41,504 nt of DNA from positions 1 through 41,504 of the forward strand of contig CACYGX010000033.1 of assembly GCA_902774055.1 (NCBI GenBank), given 5' to 3'. Shown in pieces: positions 7,348-16,039 of the stretch. The stretch's first letter is position 1, and each line of letters begins with the position of its first letter. The notes below the pieces were generated by a model, which saw nothing but the letters and a program-made list of their open reading frames with translations, was not told the DNA's origin and did not search any database. This DNA comes from an uncultured Bacteroidales bacterium (GTDB taxonomy: Bacteria; Bacteroidota; Bacteroidia; Bacteroidales; Muribaculaceae). Made by a program: the position numbers and the translations under genes.

Positions 7348-8478
7348 ATGAAATTCAGCGAAGTTTTAGGCAACGAGCAGGCGATAGGACAGATACGGCG
7401 GATGATAGACGCCGACCGTTTGCCCCACGCCCTGTTGCTATATGGCGAACCGGGAATACCCAAGTTGGGTTTGGCGATGGCAGCGGCTCAATACCTGCAT
7501 TGCAAGAACCATGTTGACGGTGACGCTTGTGGCGTGTGCCCCATGTGCCGCCAGCATCAATCGTTTAACCAGGTAGATACCCACTACAGTTATCCGTTCA
7601 CCAACCGCAAGGGCGACAGCAACAGCCCCTGTGATGCTAATGACTATATCGATGAGTGGCGCGAATTTGTTACCAGTTATCCCGTTGAGGACTACCAGGC
7701 ATGGCTCGGATTGCTGAAGAACGACAATGCTCAGCCGCAAATCTTTGTGCGCGAGGCCGATAGCATCATGCGCAAGATGACCCTGAGCGCCTACACCGCC
7801 AAGTATAAGGTGCTCATCATGTGGCTCCCCGAGAAACTGAAGGAGGAGGCTGCCAACAAGTTGCTCAAACTCATCGAGGAACCTTACGATGACTGCAAGT
7901 TCATTCTTGTGAGTGATAACGAGAAAGGCATCCTGGGCACAATCCTGTCCCGTTGCCAGCGCATCGAGTTGCGCAAGCCCTCGACCCCGATGATTGCCCA
8001 GTATTTGGCCGACCGTTATGGTATGGACATGCAGGATGCGATGGCTCTTGCCGCACCAGCCGATGGCAATGTCAACATGGCCGAACGCATGGTGCAGACC
8101 GGTAGCGAGTTCCATGAGTTTCGTGAGCGCTTCATCGAGTTGATGCGTTTATCCTACCAGCACGACCTGGTCAAACTCAAGTCGTGGAGCGAAGCCATTG
8201 CCGACATGAAGCGTGAAAAAGCACGCCGTTTTCTCAGTTATGCGGTTCGTCAGGTGCGCGAGAACTTCATCTACAACCTGCACAATCCGGCCTTGAATTA
8301 TCTTACACGCGAGGAAGAGGCTTTCTCGACGCGCTTTTCACCGTTTATCAACGAACGCAACGTTGAGGGCATTGTCGGTGAACTTGAGCGTGCGAGCACC
8401 GATATTGCAGGTAACGCTAATGCCAAACTTGTTTTGTTCGACCTCACCATCCGTCTTTCTATCCTTATTAGGAAATAA
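7348..8478 (+). CDS. holB: DNA polymerase III subunit delta' (clamp loader)
   Basis: HolB (376 aa) is the delta' subunit of the clamp loader that places the sliding clamp on primed DNA. It has the AAA+ opening with HALLLYGEPGIPKLGLA near 27-43, where the P-loop is degenerate as usual in delta', zinc-binding cysteines Cys52, Cys61, Cys64 and Cys67, the DEAD-box-like region replaced by KVLIMWLPEKLKEEAANKLLK, and the SRC motif in ILSRCQRIEL. The frame is open well upstream, but this ATG at 7348 matches the family start (MKFSEVLGNE). It is followed after 25 nt by the addB-like gene. Confidence 0.92.
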   Translation: MKFSEVLGNEQAIGQIRRMIDADRLPHALLLYGEPGIPKLGLAMAAAQYLHCKNHVDGDACGVCPMCRQHQSFNQVDTHYSYPFTNRKGDSNSPCDANDYIDEWREFVTSYPVEDYQAWLGLLKNDNAQPQIFVREADSIMRKMTLSAYTAKYKVLIMWLPEKLKEEAANKLLKLIEEPYDDCKFILVSDNEKGILGTILSRCQRIELRKPSTPMIAQYLADRYGMDMQDAMALAAPADGNVNMAERMVQTGSEFHEFRERFIELMRLSYQHDLVKLKSWSEAIADMKREKARRFLSYAVRQVRENFIYNLHNPALNYLTREEEAFSTRFSPFINERNVEGIVGELERASTDIAGNANAKLVLFDLTIRLSILIRK

Positions 8479-8503
8479 TATCCTCTGAAAAAGTACGCTG
8501 AAT

Positions 8504-11500
8504 ATGAATACGCCATTCTTGCAACAAGTTGCACAATATTATAGCCGTTCTGAAGGTCTTGAAGATTATTGCTTTGTTTTCCCTAACCGAAGGGGTGGGC
8601 AGTTCTTCAGCCATTATCTGCAACTACAACTCATTAATGATGATGTGGCTGAGCGTTCGGTGAAGCCTCATTTGATGCCTTGTGTGACCTCTATCAATGA
8701 ATTGGTCACTGAACTCACTGGCACGAGTGTAGCAACCGATATCGAGATGATTTTCGCTCTCTATGACGCTTATTGCCAGGCTATGGGTGACAAGGCCCAA
8801 GAGTTTGACAAGTTCATCTATTGGGCACAACTCATTATCGGTGACTTTAATGACATCGACAAGTCACTGAACGATGCTGAAGAGATTTATCGCAACTTGA
8901 GCGATCTGCACAATTTGGGCAGCAATTACCTGACTGCTGAGGTGCAGGAGCAAGTGAGACGCATATTTGGCGACAGCCTGTTCTTGTCGTTCTTTGATGC
9001 GTCGGCCGAGGCCGACCTGTGGCAGAAGCGCAGCAAGGATACCAAGAGCGGCGAGGTCAAACAGGAGTTTATGAGCCTGTGGAACGCGCTTGCAACCATC
9101 TACAAGAGTTACCATGAGGCGCTTGCTGGCAAGGGACTGGTCTCTCCAGGAATGCAATTGCGGCAAGCGGCCGAGACATCAAGCTTCAAGTGCTGTTATA
9201 GCAAGTTGGTGTTTGTGGGTTTCGGCGTCCTCTCGGCTGCCGAAGTGAAACTGATGGATCACTTCAAGGCCGAGCAGAAGGCCGATTTCTGGTGGGATAA
9301 TGCTGGGTTGGAAGCCATGTTCAGCAAGGCCCCTCACGATCCGGGAGCATTGCTTATTGATGGCTACTGTAAGCACTTTGGCGCCACGGCTATCGAGCCA
9401 CTCGACGACTGCAAGCAAACCTTGCGTGTCGTGTCGGTTCCCTCTGGTGTTGGGCAGGCCAAGGTGGCCTTTGACGAGGTAGTGGATATGTGGAAAGACC
9501 GTAACCACACCAATCTTGACACAGCCATCGTGCTGCCTGACGAGAACCTGCTGGTGCCCTTGTTACACTCGGTTCATGACGTGGGGGCGCTCAACGTGAC
9601 CCTGGGTTACCCCTTGCGTAGCTCAGGCATTGTCTCGCTCATGCACATTGTCGCGCGTCTCCACCACCAGGCGACCAAAGAAAAAATTGGATGGACTTAT
9701 TATCGCGAGGATGTATATGATATCTTGTCCCATCCCTTGATCAAGACCTTTTTTACCAAGGAGGCAATGGCCAAGATGTCCCAATTCACCTATACTAACC
9801 GCTTCAGGATTCCAGCCAGCGAGTTCGAGGGACTGGGTTTCAGCGACTTGTTCGCTCCGGCCATGGACAGTGAGCAGGGGGGTGATGAGCATCAGCAGCA
9901 GTCTGACTATCTGGACCATCTGTTGGCCTTCTGCAACAGGCTGATGGAGAGGATGCAACCCGCCGAGGCCCAGCCTCAGGGCAAAACTGACGATGACGAG
10001 GCTCTCAACACTGTCGAGTTGCCCTTGCAGCAGGCATTCTTGACCATGTATATCGATGTGCTCACCCAACTCAAGCAGTCGCTGTCGGCCTGTGAACGCC
10101 CGTTGCAGAGTTCCACCGTGTTTTATCTCATTGACCGCTTGTCGTCAACGGCCATGGTTCCCTTCACGGGAGAACCCTTGCATGGCCTTCAGATCATGGG
10201 TCTGCTAGAAACGCGTAGCCTCGACTTTGACAATGTCGTGATCCTATCGATGAATGAGAAAATATTTCCTCGACATCGCAGTATCAACTCATTCATTCCC
10301 AACTATATCCGTCGCGCCCATGGCATGTCCACGACCGAGCAGCAGGAAGCGATCGTCTCGTTCAACTTCTACCGCCTGCTCAATCGTGCCCGCCATGTGA
10401 CCATGATCTATGATTCCAGCGTTGATTCAATGGGTTCCAGCGAGAAGTCCCGTTTTATCACCCAGCTCGAGAAGGTGCATGGCAAAAAGTTGGATTTTGT
10501 CGAGATGAATCCAACGATTGAGACGTCCTCGGCTGTCGCCATTCATGCTCCTAACAAGGGCTACGATGACCTGCTCAGGCGCTACCTGCAGCATCACACC
10601 TATGCCTCCGATTGGTATCTGTCGCCCAGTGCCATCAACAAGTATATAGGATGCCCGTTGCAGTTCTATCTGCACTATATTCAGAACCTGAACAACGACA
10701 GCGATGCCGGCGACTTTATGGATTCGGGAACCTTTGGCACGATTGTCCACGACACCCTTGACGACTGCTACAATAGCCCGCAGTTACAGGAGCGCCATGG
10801 ATTGGTTGACGTGGAGTATATCAAGTGGTTTGAGAAAAACGCCATGGACAAGGCCATCGTGCGCAATATCAAGAGGCTCTATCTGCATGTCCCCGAGGAC
10901 AAATTGGCTACCGATACCACCCAGTTGCGTGGTGAGGCACTCATGCTTGTTGACACCATTAAGAGCTATGTGAAGTATGTTCTTGACTATGATGTCGACA
11001 AAATTGCAGAAACGGGCGGACCGTTCACGGTCATCGAGTGCGAGACGACTCACAACAGGCTCCAGATGGACATGGCGGGCGTCAAGTTCAACTTTACTTA
11101 CAAGCCCGACCGTGTGGATCGCCTGAATGACGGCACCGTGCGCATTGTGGACTACAAGACGGGCTCTGACGAAACGACTTTCTCTAAGATGGATGACCTG
11201 TTCGTCGGCGGTAAGCAAAAGCACCGCACGGCCATTCTGCAATTGTTTCTATACAGTTATGCCTATCTCCAGGAATTCCCGTCGATAGGCAAGATAACAC
11301 CTGTTATTTACAGGATATCGTCGATGCAGCAAAGTGGCGTCTGGTACAAGCCTGACAAAAAAACCAAACCTAAACAGGTCGATTTCTCGATGGCAGCCGA
11401 TAACGAGTTGTGCCAAGAGTTTATCACCCGCATGGCGGCAACCATCAGCGTCATGTTCACTCAGCCATTTAAACAGTGTATTGAGGACGGCTATTCTTGC

Positions 11501-11557
11501 AGGTATTGCCGTTTCTTGGACTTCTGCCGCCGCATGCCCAAGTCCGACGACTATTAG
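8504..11557 (+). CDS. addB: AddB-like PD-(D/E)XK nuclease with iron-sulfur cysteines
   Basis: This 1017-residue protein resembles the Bacteroidetes AddB/RexB subunit of the AddAB helicase-nuclease that resects double-strand breaks for recombination. The N-terminal two thirds are helicase-like without a clear Walker A (VFPNRRGGQFF replaces it). The C-terminal RecB-type nuclease shows His749 (GTIVHDTL) and Asp883-Tyr-Lys885 (VDYKTG). Cys717, Cys999, Cys1002 and Cys1008 are placed as in the 4Fe-4S cluster that staples AddB. The AddA partner is not in the window. It is likely co-transcribed with holB, and its stop is 3 nt from the end of convergent hslR. Confidence 0.85.
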   Translation: MNTPFLQQVAQYYSRSEGLEDYCFVFPNRRGGQFFSHYLQLQLINDDVAERSVKPHLMPCVTSINELVTELTGTSVATDIEMIFALYDAYCQAMGDKAQEFDKFIYWAQLIIGDFNDIDKSLNDAEEIYRNLSDLHNLGSNYLTAEVQEQVRRIFGDSLFLSFFDASAEADLWQKRSKDTKSGEVKQEFMSLWNALATIYKSYHEALAGKGLVSPGMQLRQAAETSSFKCCYSKLVFVGFGVLSAAEVKLMDHFKAEQKADFWWDNAGLEAMFSKAPHDPGALLIDGYCKHFGATAIEPLDDCKQTLRVVSVPSGVGQAKVAFDEVVDMWKDRNHTNLDTAIVLPDENLLVPLLHSVHDVGALNVTLGYPLRSSGIVSLMHIVARLHHQATKEKIGWTYYREDVYDILSHPLIKTFFTKEAMAKMSQFTYTNRFRIPASEFEGLGFSDLFAPAMDSEQGGDEHQQQSDYLDHLLAFCNRLMERMQPAEAQPQGKTDDDEALNTVELPLQQAFLTMYIDVLTQLKQSLSACERPLQSSTVFYLIDRLSSTAMVPFTGEPLHGLQIMGLLETRSLDFDNVVILSMNEKIFPRHRSINSFIPNYIRRAHGMSTTEQQEAIVSFNFYRLLNRARHVTMIYDSSVDSMGSSEKSRFITQLEKVHGKKLDFVEMNPTIETSSAVAIHAPNKGYDDLLRRYLQHHTYASDWYLSPSAINKYIGCPLQFYLHYIQNLNNDSDAGDFMDSGTFGTIVHDTLDDCYNSPQLQERHGLVDVEYIKWFEKNAMDKAIVRNIKRLYLHVPEDKLATDTTQLRGEALMLVDTIKSYVKYVLDYDVDKIAETGGPFTVIECETTHNRLQMDMAGVKFNFTYKPDRVDRLNDGTVRIVDYKTGSDETTFSKMDDLFVGGKQKHRTAILQLFLYSYAYLQEFPSIGKITPVIYRISSMQQSGVWYKPDKKTKPKQVDFSMAADNELCQEFITRMAATISVMFTQPFKQCIEDGYSCRYCRFLDFCRRMPKSDDY

Positions 11558-11560
11558 TCG

Positions 11561-12088
11561 TTAATCCTCCTTGCCGTTCTGGCCTTTCTCCTTCTTGCGT
11601 CGGGCGATGTCCTCGTTCAGACGGTTCTCGTCGTCTTCGGTCCACAGGGGGTTGTCCTCCTCGTCCCAGTCAAACGCGTCATCAAGCGGAGTGGGATCGT
11701 CAAAGCCGAAGAAGGCATCGTCGGTAAATTCCTGCAGTTCACGTCCCTCTTTCTTGGTCGGGCGGCCCATGCCGCGCTGGCGGTTGACAAAGCCGTCAAT
11801 CTTGACCATCTCGAGCAGGCGCAACTGGTCGGCACTGGTGATGTTCTTGAGGTAGAGCGGCACCAGTTTGGCGCCCACGCGGTTGTTGAGCACCTCAATG
11901 ACCTCAAATGAATAGGTTACTGGCGGCTTGCGTACGTCGATGCGGTCGCCCACTTTGATGCTGTGTGACGGCTTCACGGGCATGCCACCGATGGTCACGC
12001 GGCCCAGTTTACAAGCCGTGGTGGCGATGGTGCGCGTCTTGAACACGCGGGTGGCCCAGAGCCACTTGTCGATTCTCACTTCTTTCAT
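11561..12088 (-). CDS. hslR: S4-domain RNA-binding protein, Hsp15 (HslR) family
   Basis: This 175-residue protein begins with a classic S4 RNA-binding domain (VRIDKWLWATRVFKTRTIA at residues 4-22, then GRVTIGG and KPSHSIKVGD). Hsp15 proteins bind free 50S subunits that carry nascent chains with tRNA and help recycle stalled ribosomes. After about residue 115 comes an acidic, low-complexity tail (DDAFFGFDD, FDWDEEDN) ending in Lys-rich segments. It follows pth by 11 nt. Pairing with peptidyl-tRNA hydrolase fits a shared role in clearing stalled peptidyl-tRNA. Confidence 0.85.
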   Translation of the reverse strand: MKEVRIDKWLWATRVFKTRTIATTACKLGRVTIGGMPVKPSHSIKVGDRIDVRKPPVTYSFEVIEVLNNRVGAKLVPLYLKNITSADQLRLLEMVKIDGFVNRQRGMGRPTKKEGRELQEFTDDAFFGFDDPTPLDDAFDWDEEDNPLWTEDDENRLNEDIARRKKEKGQNGKED

Positions 12089-12099
12089 GTCGCATTAAC

Positions 12100-12663
12100 C
12101 TACTTATTGTTGTAATTGTTCATAGCGAACGTCACGCCTGACAGGCAGAAGGCCTTGATGGCGTCGATGGCGACCTTGGCGCGTTCGGGCAGGATGGCGA
12201 GTTCCTCAGGGGTGGGGTAGCCCAGCACATAGTCAACTTGGGCTCCCGGCGGGAAGTCGTTGCCCACACCAAATCGTAATCGTGCCCATTGCTGGCTCTG
12301 CAGCATGTCGGTGATGTTCTTCAGCCCGTTGTGGCCTCCGTCAGCACCCTTGGAGCGGATGCGGATTTGCCCGAATGGCAAGGCAATGTCATCAACGATG
12401 ACCAGCAGATGGCTCAGGTCGATTTTCTCCTTGATCATCCAGTAGCGCACGGCTTCACCGCTCAGGTTCATGTAGGTGGACGGCTTCAAGAGCACGAGTT
12501 GCTGGTTCTTGAGGCGCATCTCGGCCACGGCACCATAGCGTTGCGTGCTATAAACAATATTGGATGCCTCGGCGAGAGCATCCAATATTGTAAATCCTAT
12601 GTTGTGGCGGGTCCCCTGGTACTCGGCACCAATGTTCCCCAAACCGACAATGAGATATTTCAT
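12100..12663 (-). CDS. pth: Peptidyl-tRNA hydrolase
   Basis: Pth (187 aa) hydrolyses the ester bond of peptidyl-tRNA released from stalled ribosomes. Conserved residues are present: Asn10 and the catalytic His20 in [18 protein letters not shown], the [10 protein letters not shown] segment, the catalytic aspartate in VDDIALPFG and [12 protein letters not shown]. It lies 50 nt after rplY, a common pairing. An unusual 13-bp perfect inverted repeat lies within its first codons (12555-12590). Confidence 0.95.
   Translation of the reverse strand: MKYLIVGLGNIGAEYQGTRHNIGFTILDALAEASNIVYSTQRYGAVAEMRLKNQQLVLLKPSTYMNLSGEAVRYWMIKEKIDLSHLLVIVDDIALPFGQIRIRSKGADGGHNGLKNITDMLQSQQWARLRFGVGNDFPPGAQVDYVLGYPTPEELAILPERAKVAIDAIKAFCLSGVTFAMNNYNNK
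12555..12590. repeat. 13-bp inverted repeat inside pth
   Basis: CAATATTGGATGC (12555-12567) and its exact complement (12578-12590) are separated by 10 nt, in codons of roughly residues 25-36 of pth. In the mRNA this would be a stable hairpin shortly after the start codon. The coding frame is kept. Confidence 0.7.
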
Positions 12664-12713
12664 AGGTTGTTTCGGGTGTATTGCAGCAATTGGTGCTGCA
12701 ACAGCAATGATGA

Positions 12714-13412
12714 TTACTCGGCAGCAGCCTCGCCTTCGGCAGCCTCGCCCTCTTCGCCCTCGGTAACTGCATTAGCAGCAGCACGGGTGGTGCGAACGCC
12801 AGCAATAACCAGGTCGGCAGCGTTAACCAGCTCAAAGTTGTCGAACTTGCAGTCGCGAACCTTGATGGTCTTGCCAATCTCCAGCTTGTCCACGTTGAGC
12901 ATGATGGTCTCGGGAATGTCCTTGTACAGACCTTTAACCTTCACTTTCTTCATGCTCAGGTAGAGCTTACCACCAGCCTTTACACCGACAGCGTGACCCT
13001 CGAGGTGAACGGGGATTTGAACTACAACGGGCTTGTCATCATAAACCTCCATGAGGTCGATGTGAAGAACCGCGTCGCTAACGGGGTGGAACTGGAGGTC
13101 CTTGAGGACGGCCTTGCGGGTCTGTCCGTCATAGGTCAAGTCGATAACATACACGTCGGTGCTGTAGATGAGCTTGCGCACGTCGGCGAAGTTCACTACC
13201 AGGTCGGTGGTGATGATACCCTTGCCGTCACGGCCAATGGGCACGACCTTCTCACCAGCCAGCAGCTTGCCGCTGTAGTTACCATTCTTGTCCAGGTCAA
13301 CGAGCTTGCCACCATTGAGGACAACGGGAATCTTGTTCTCCTTGCGGAGGGCCTTAGCGGCCTTCTTGCCGAGGTCGGTACGAGCCTCTGCGTTCAATTG
13401 ATAAGTCTTCAT
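12714..13412 (-). CDS. rplY: 50S ribosomal protein L25, CTC family
   Basis: This 232-residue protein is a CTC-type L25, which binds 5S rRNA. Anchors are [20 protein letters not shown] at the N-terminus, [36 protein letters not shown] and the C-terminal beta domain [14 protein letters not shown]. Compared with Bacteroides L25 as I remember it, about 35 residues (roughly 38-72) are inserted in the first domain, between NGGK and FADVRKL. The tail is rich in Ala and Glu. It leads the rplY-pth-hslR transcript from a promoter about 95 nt upstream. Confidence 0.92.
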   Translation of the reverse strand: MKTYQLNAEARTDLGKKAAKALRKENKIPVVLNGGKLVDLDKNGNYSGKLLAGEKVVPIGRDGKGIITTDLVVNFADVRKLIYSTDVYVIDLTYDGQTRKAVLKDLQFHPVSDAVLHIDLMEVYDDKPVVVQIPVHLEGHAVGVKAGGKLYLSMKKVKVKGLYKDIPETIMLNVDKLEIGKTIKVRDCKFDNFELVNAADLVIAGVRTTRAAANAVTEGEEGEAAEGEAAAE

Positions 13413-13505
13413 TTTTAAATAATTGTGTTACTCAAAATTAAAGTGATTTGTTAATAAAACGCTTCCTTTAATTTCCCATCACACTGGAAACTTCAAAAAA
13501 GCGCG

Positions 13506-13536
13506 GCAAAGTTACAACATTTTTCCCATCCCACAA
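13506..13536 (-). promoter_or_regulatory. Promoter of rplY-pth-hslR
   Basis: On the minus strand TTG (13534-13536) precedes TAACTTTGC (13506-13514) by 19 nt. Transcription would start near 13500, giving a leader of about 88 nt. Confidence 0.7.
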
Positions 13537-13621
13537 TGTAAAACCCCGTAAAAAGTGCTTGAGGCGTAAAAAATGGGGAAAAAAGGGAATCAATTGAACC
13601 CTCCTGTTTTTTGTCAAGCAC

Positions 13622-13666
13622 AAAAAGCAAAAAAATGAGTGCCAACAGGTTGAACTGCTGGCACTC
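13622..13666 (-). terminator. Terminator of the ribosomal operon after tsf
   Basis: GAGTGCCA-type arms (13637-13647 and 13656-13666, 11 bp with one mismatch, 8-nt loop) are followed on the minus strand by T7 and a second T-run. This is a strong rho-independent terminator 30 nt beyond the tsf stop. Confidence 0.85.
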
Positions 13667-13696
13667 ACCATGTTGTGTTGTGTCTCGATATCGAGA

Positions 13697-14665
13697 TTAG
13701 TCAACGTTGAGGTTGACACGCTTCAGATCGATGGCCTTGAGGTCCTTATCGGCAGCAACAAGGAACTGGGCAACAGTCTCCTTGTTCTCGCCAGCCTCGT
13801 AAACCTGCTCCATCAGGACGTTCTCCTGATAGAACTTGTTCAGGCGACCCTGGGCGATGTTCTGGATCATCTGCTCGGGCATGTTGGCCTCCTTCTGCTT
13901 GGCGGTCTCGTCCATGAGCTTCAGAGCCTCGGCAACCTGAGCCTCGGTCATGTAACCCTTGCGGATAGCCTCGTCGCGGTGCTCCTCGGTAGCGCAGTAG
14001 TAGGGGTTGAAGCCAGCCTTCTTCAAGGCGTTCTCAACAGCCTTGCTCACCTGCTCGGCGCGGGTCTTGTCCACAGCCATGCGGAGCTCTTCGTCGATAA
14101 CTTCCTGAGGAATCTGCTCGCGGGTGGCCTTGATGGGATTCATCGAAGCAACCTGCATAGCAATAGCCTTGGCTACGTCCTCTGCCACGTTCTCCTGGTT
14201 GAAGGCAACAGCGGCTGAGAGCATACCGTTGAAGTGGTTGTAAACAACGGTCGAGGGGGCGTTCAGGCACTCATAGGCGCCCAATTCCATCTTCTCGCCA
14301 GTGATACCGCTCAGGGCGGTGATCTGCTCGCTCACGGCCTTGCCGTCCATCTGGAGGGCATTGAGCTCGTCGAGGTTAGCGGGCTTCTGGGCCATTGCGA
14401 GGTCCAGGATAGCCTTGGCAAGGTTGACAAACTTCTCGTTCTTGGCAACGAAGTCGGTCTCACACTTGAGGGCGATGATAGCAGCGAACTTGCCGTCGGT
14501 CTTACCGATAGCGATGCCCTGAGCTGCCTGACGGTCTTCACGCTTGGCGGCGATGGCCTGGCCGCGCTTGCGGATCAGCTCCATAGCCTTGGTGATGTCG
14601 TTGTCGCTCTCGATGAGCGCCTTCTTGCAGTCGCTCAAGCCTGCGCCGGTCATGTCGCGCGCAGC
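13697..14665 (-). CDS. tsf: Elongation factor Ts, lacking its own start and fused in frame to rpsB
   Basis: EF-Ts catalyses GDP release from EF-Tu. The body is complete from RDMTGAGLSDCKKAL to the end, including KCETDFVAKNEKFV, SGITGEKMEL and NMPEQMIQNIAQGRLNKF. The usual first dozen or so residues (MA..ADI..LR), the start codon and the intergenic gap are absent: the reading frame runs straight out of the S2 tail (PKAEEAAA) into MTGAG. As sequenced, tsf is readable only as part of one open frame of 506 codons, 13697-15217. Because rpsB and tsf are normally separate adjacent genes, I infer that a segment is missing here. The boundary at about 14665 is approximate. Confidence 0.85.
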   Translation of the reverse strand, partial: AARDMTGAGLSDCKKALIESDNDITKAMELIRKRGQAIAAKREDRQAAQGIAIGKTDGKFAAIIALKCETDFVAKNEKFVNLAKAILDLAMAQKPANLDELNALQMDGKAVSEQITALSGITGEKMELGAYECLNAPSTVVYNHFNGMLSAAVAFNQENVAEDVAKAIAMQVASMNPIKATREQIPQEVIDEELRMAVDKTRAEQVSKAVENALKKAGFNPYYCATEEHRDEAIRKGYMTEAQVAEALKLMDETAKQKEANMPEQMIQNIAQGRLNKFYQENVLMEQVYEAGENKETVAQFLVAADKDLKAIDLKRVNLNVD

Positions 14666-15453
14666 AGCCTCTTCGGCCTTGGGGGCCTCTTCGGCAGCAG
14701 CGGCGGGACGGCGAACACGCTGGCGGCGGGGCTTGGGAGCCTCTTTTACCTCCTCGTCATCGGCCTCAGCATCCTTGTTGTCGATCTGCTCGGCCTTGCG
14801 CTCCTCCAGACCTTCCTTGATAGCCTCACAAACGGTGGCCAGGATGATGTCGATTGACTTGCTGGCGTCATCGTTGGCGGGGATAGCAAAGTCCACGTTG
14901 GTGGGGTCACTGTTGGTGTCCACAATACCGAACACGGGGATACCCAGGCGGTTAGCCTCGGCAACAGCGATATGCTCCTTGAGCACGTCAACCACGAACA
15001 GGGCGCTGGGAAGACGGTTCAGGTTCTTGATGGAACCCAGGTTCTTCTCCAACTTTGCACGCTGGCGGCTCAACTGCAGCTTCTCGCGCTTGGACATGTT
15101 GTCCATGGTGCCGTCGGTCTCCATCTTGTCGATGGTGTCCATCTTCTTCACAGCCTTGCGGATGGTGGTGAAGTTGGTCAGCATACCGCCGGGCCAACGC
15201 TCGATAACGTAGGGCATACTTCCTTGGCCTGCTTCTTGGTGGCAACAAAAAGAATGCGCTTGCCGCTCTTGGCAATGTTCTTCAGTGCGAATGCTGCCTC
15301 TTCCAGCTTGGCGCTGGTCTTGTATAAGTCGATAATGTGGATACCGTTACGCTCCATGAAGATATAGGGCGCCATCGCGGGGTTCCATTTGCGTTTCAGG
15401 TGACCAAAGTGGCAAGTAGCCTCAAGCAGTTGGTCAAAATTAGGTGTCTGCAT
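14666..15453 (-). pseudogene. rpsB: 30S ribosomal protein S2, broken by a frameshifting deletion
   Basis: S2 is essential for the 30S subunit. The 5' part begins at the ATG at 15453 and matches S2 through LFVATKKQAKE. After 2 bases (15218-15219) the sequence jumps to ATG CCC (15217) in another frame, resuming at MPYVIERWPGGML and continuing through VFGIVDTNSDPTNVDFAIPANDD. Normal S2 has about ten residues between these points, so about 28 nt appear to be missing. The C-terminal extension (low-complexity Arg, Ala, Glu, Pro) then runs without a stop into tsf. An essential gene broken twice points to an assembly or strain-merging artefact. The neighbours rplM, rpsI and tsf support the identity. 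Confidence 0.9.
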
Positions 15454-15497
15454 TGTTTTGTTTGTTTTTTAATAAAATGTTTACGTTCGACTAAATC

Positions 15498-15582
15498 AAT
15501 CGCATAGTAGCCACCGCAGTTCCCAGTGTGAGTCTATGCGATTTGGATACTAAACTCGATATAGTTCACGCTACACGTAGCG
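15498..15582. repeat. Inverted repeats in the rpsI-rpsB gap, possible S2 leader
   Basis: In the 194-nt gap between rpsI and rpsB, AATCGCATAG (15498-15507) is exactly complementary to CTATGCGATT (15534-15543), and GCTAC/GTAGC forms a second small hairpin near 15572-15582. A structured leader that regulates rpsB-tsf is possible. I do not recognise a described RNA family. Confidence 0.4.
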
Positions 15583-15647
15583 CATCTATATTTAATGTAG
15601 AGCAAGCATCGGACCACGGCAAGCCGCAGCCCATCGTCATGCGGCGA

Positions 15648-16034
15648 TTAACGCTTGCTGAACTGGAATCTCTTGCGGGCCTTGGGCTGACCGGGTTTCT
15701 TGCGCTCTACAGCACGCGGGTCGCGGGTCATGAAACCCTCCTTGCGCAGTGCGCTCTTGTCCTCGGGGTTGATCTTCACCAGGGCGCGGGCGATAGCGAG
15801 ACGCAGGGCCTCGGCCTGTCCCTTGTAACCACCACCAACGAGGTTCACCTTAATGTCATACTTCTCGGCAACATCCAGCGTGCTAAGCGGCTGCTTAACG
15901 ATGTATTGCAGGATGGGATTGGGGAAGTAGTCTGCCAACGGGCGTTTGTTAATCGTGATTTCGCCATTGCCTTCCTTCACATACACGCGAGCGATAGCGG
16001 CTTTGCGGCGACCTACTGCATTAATCTGTTCCAT
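15648..16034 (-). CDS. rpsI: 30S ribosomal protein S9
   Basis: S9 (128 aa) is a 30S head protein whose basic C-terminal tail reaches the P-site tRNA. The sequence is complete: NAVGRRKAAIARVYV at the start, VNLVGGGYKGQAEALRLAIARAL in the middle, and the invariant tail ending in KRFQFSKR. It follows rplM by 5 nt, the standard order. Confidence 0.97.
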   Translation of the reverse strand: MEQINAVGRRKAAIARVYVKEGNGEITINKRPLADYFPNPILQYIVKQPLSTLDVAEKYDIKVNLVGGGYKGQAEALRLAIARALVKINPEDKSALRKEGFMTRDPRAVERKKPGQPKARKRFQFSKR

Positions 16035-16039
16035 GCTTC

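Noticed and set aside
15208-15230. Programmed frameshift or ribosomal bypass in rpsB
   Set aside because: Recoding could change frame but could not supply about ten conserved S2 residues that are absent from the DNA.
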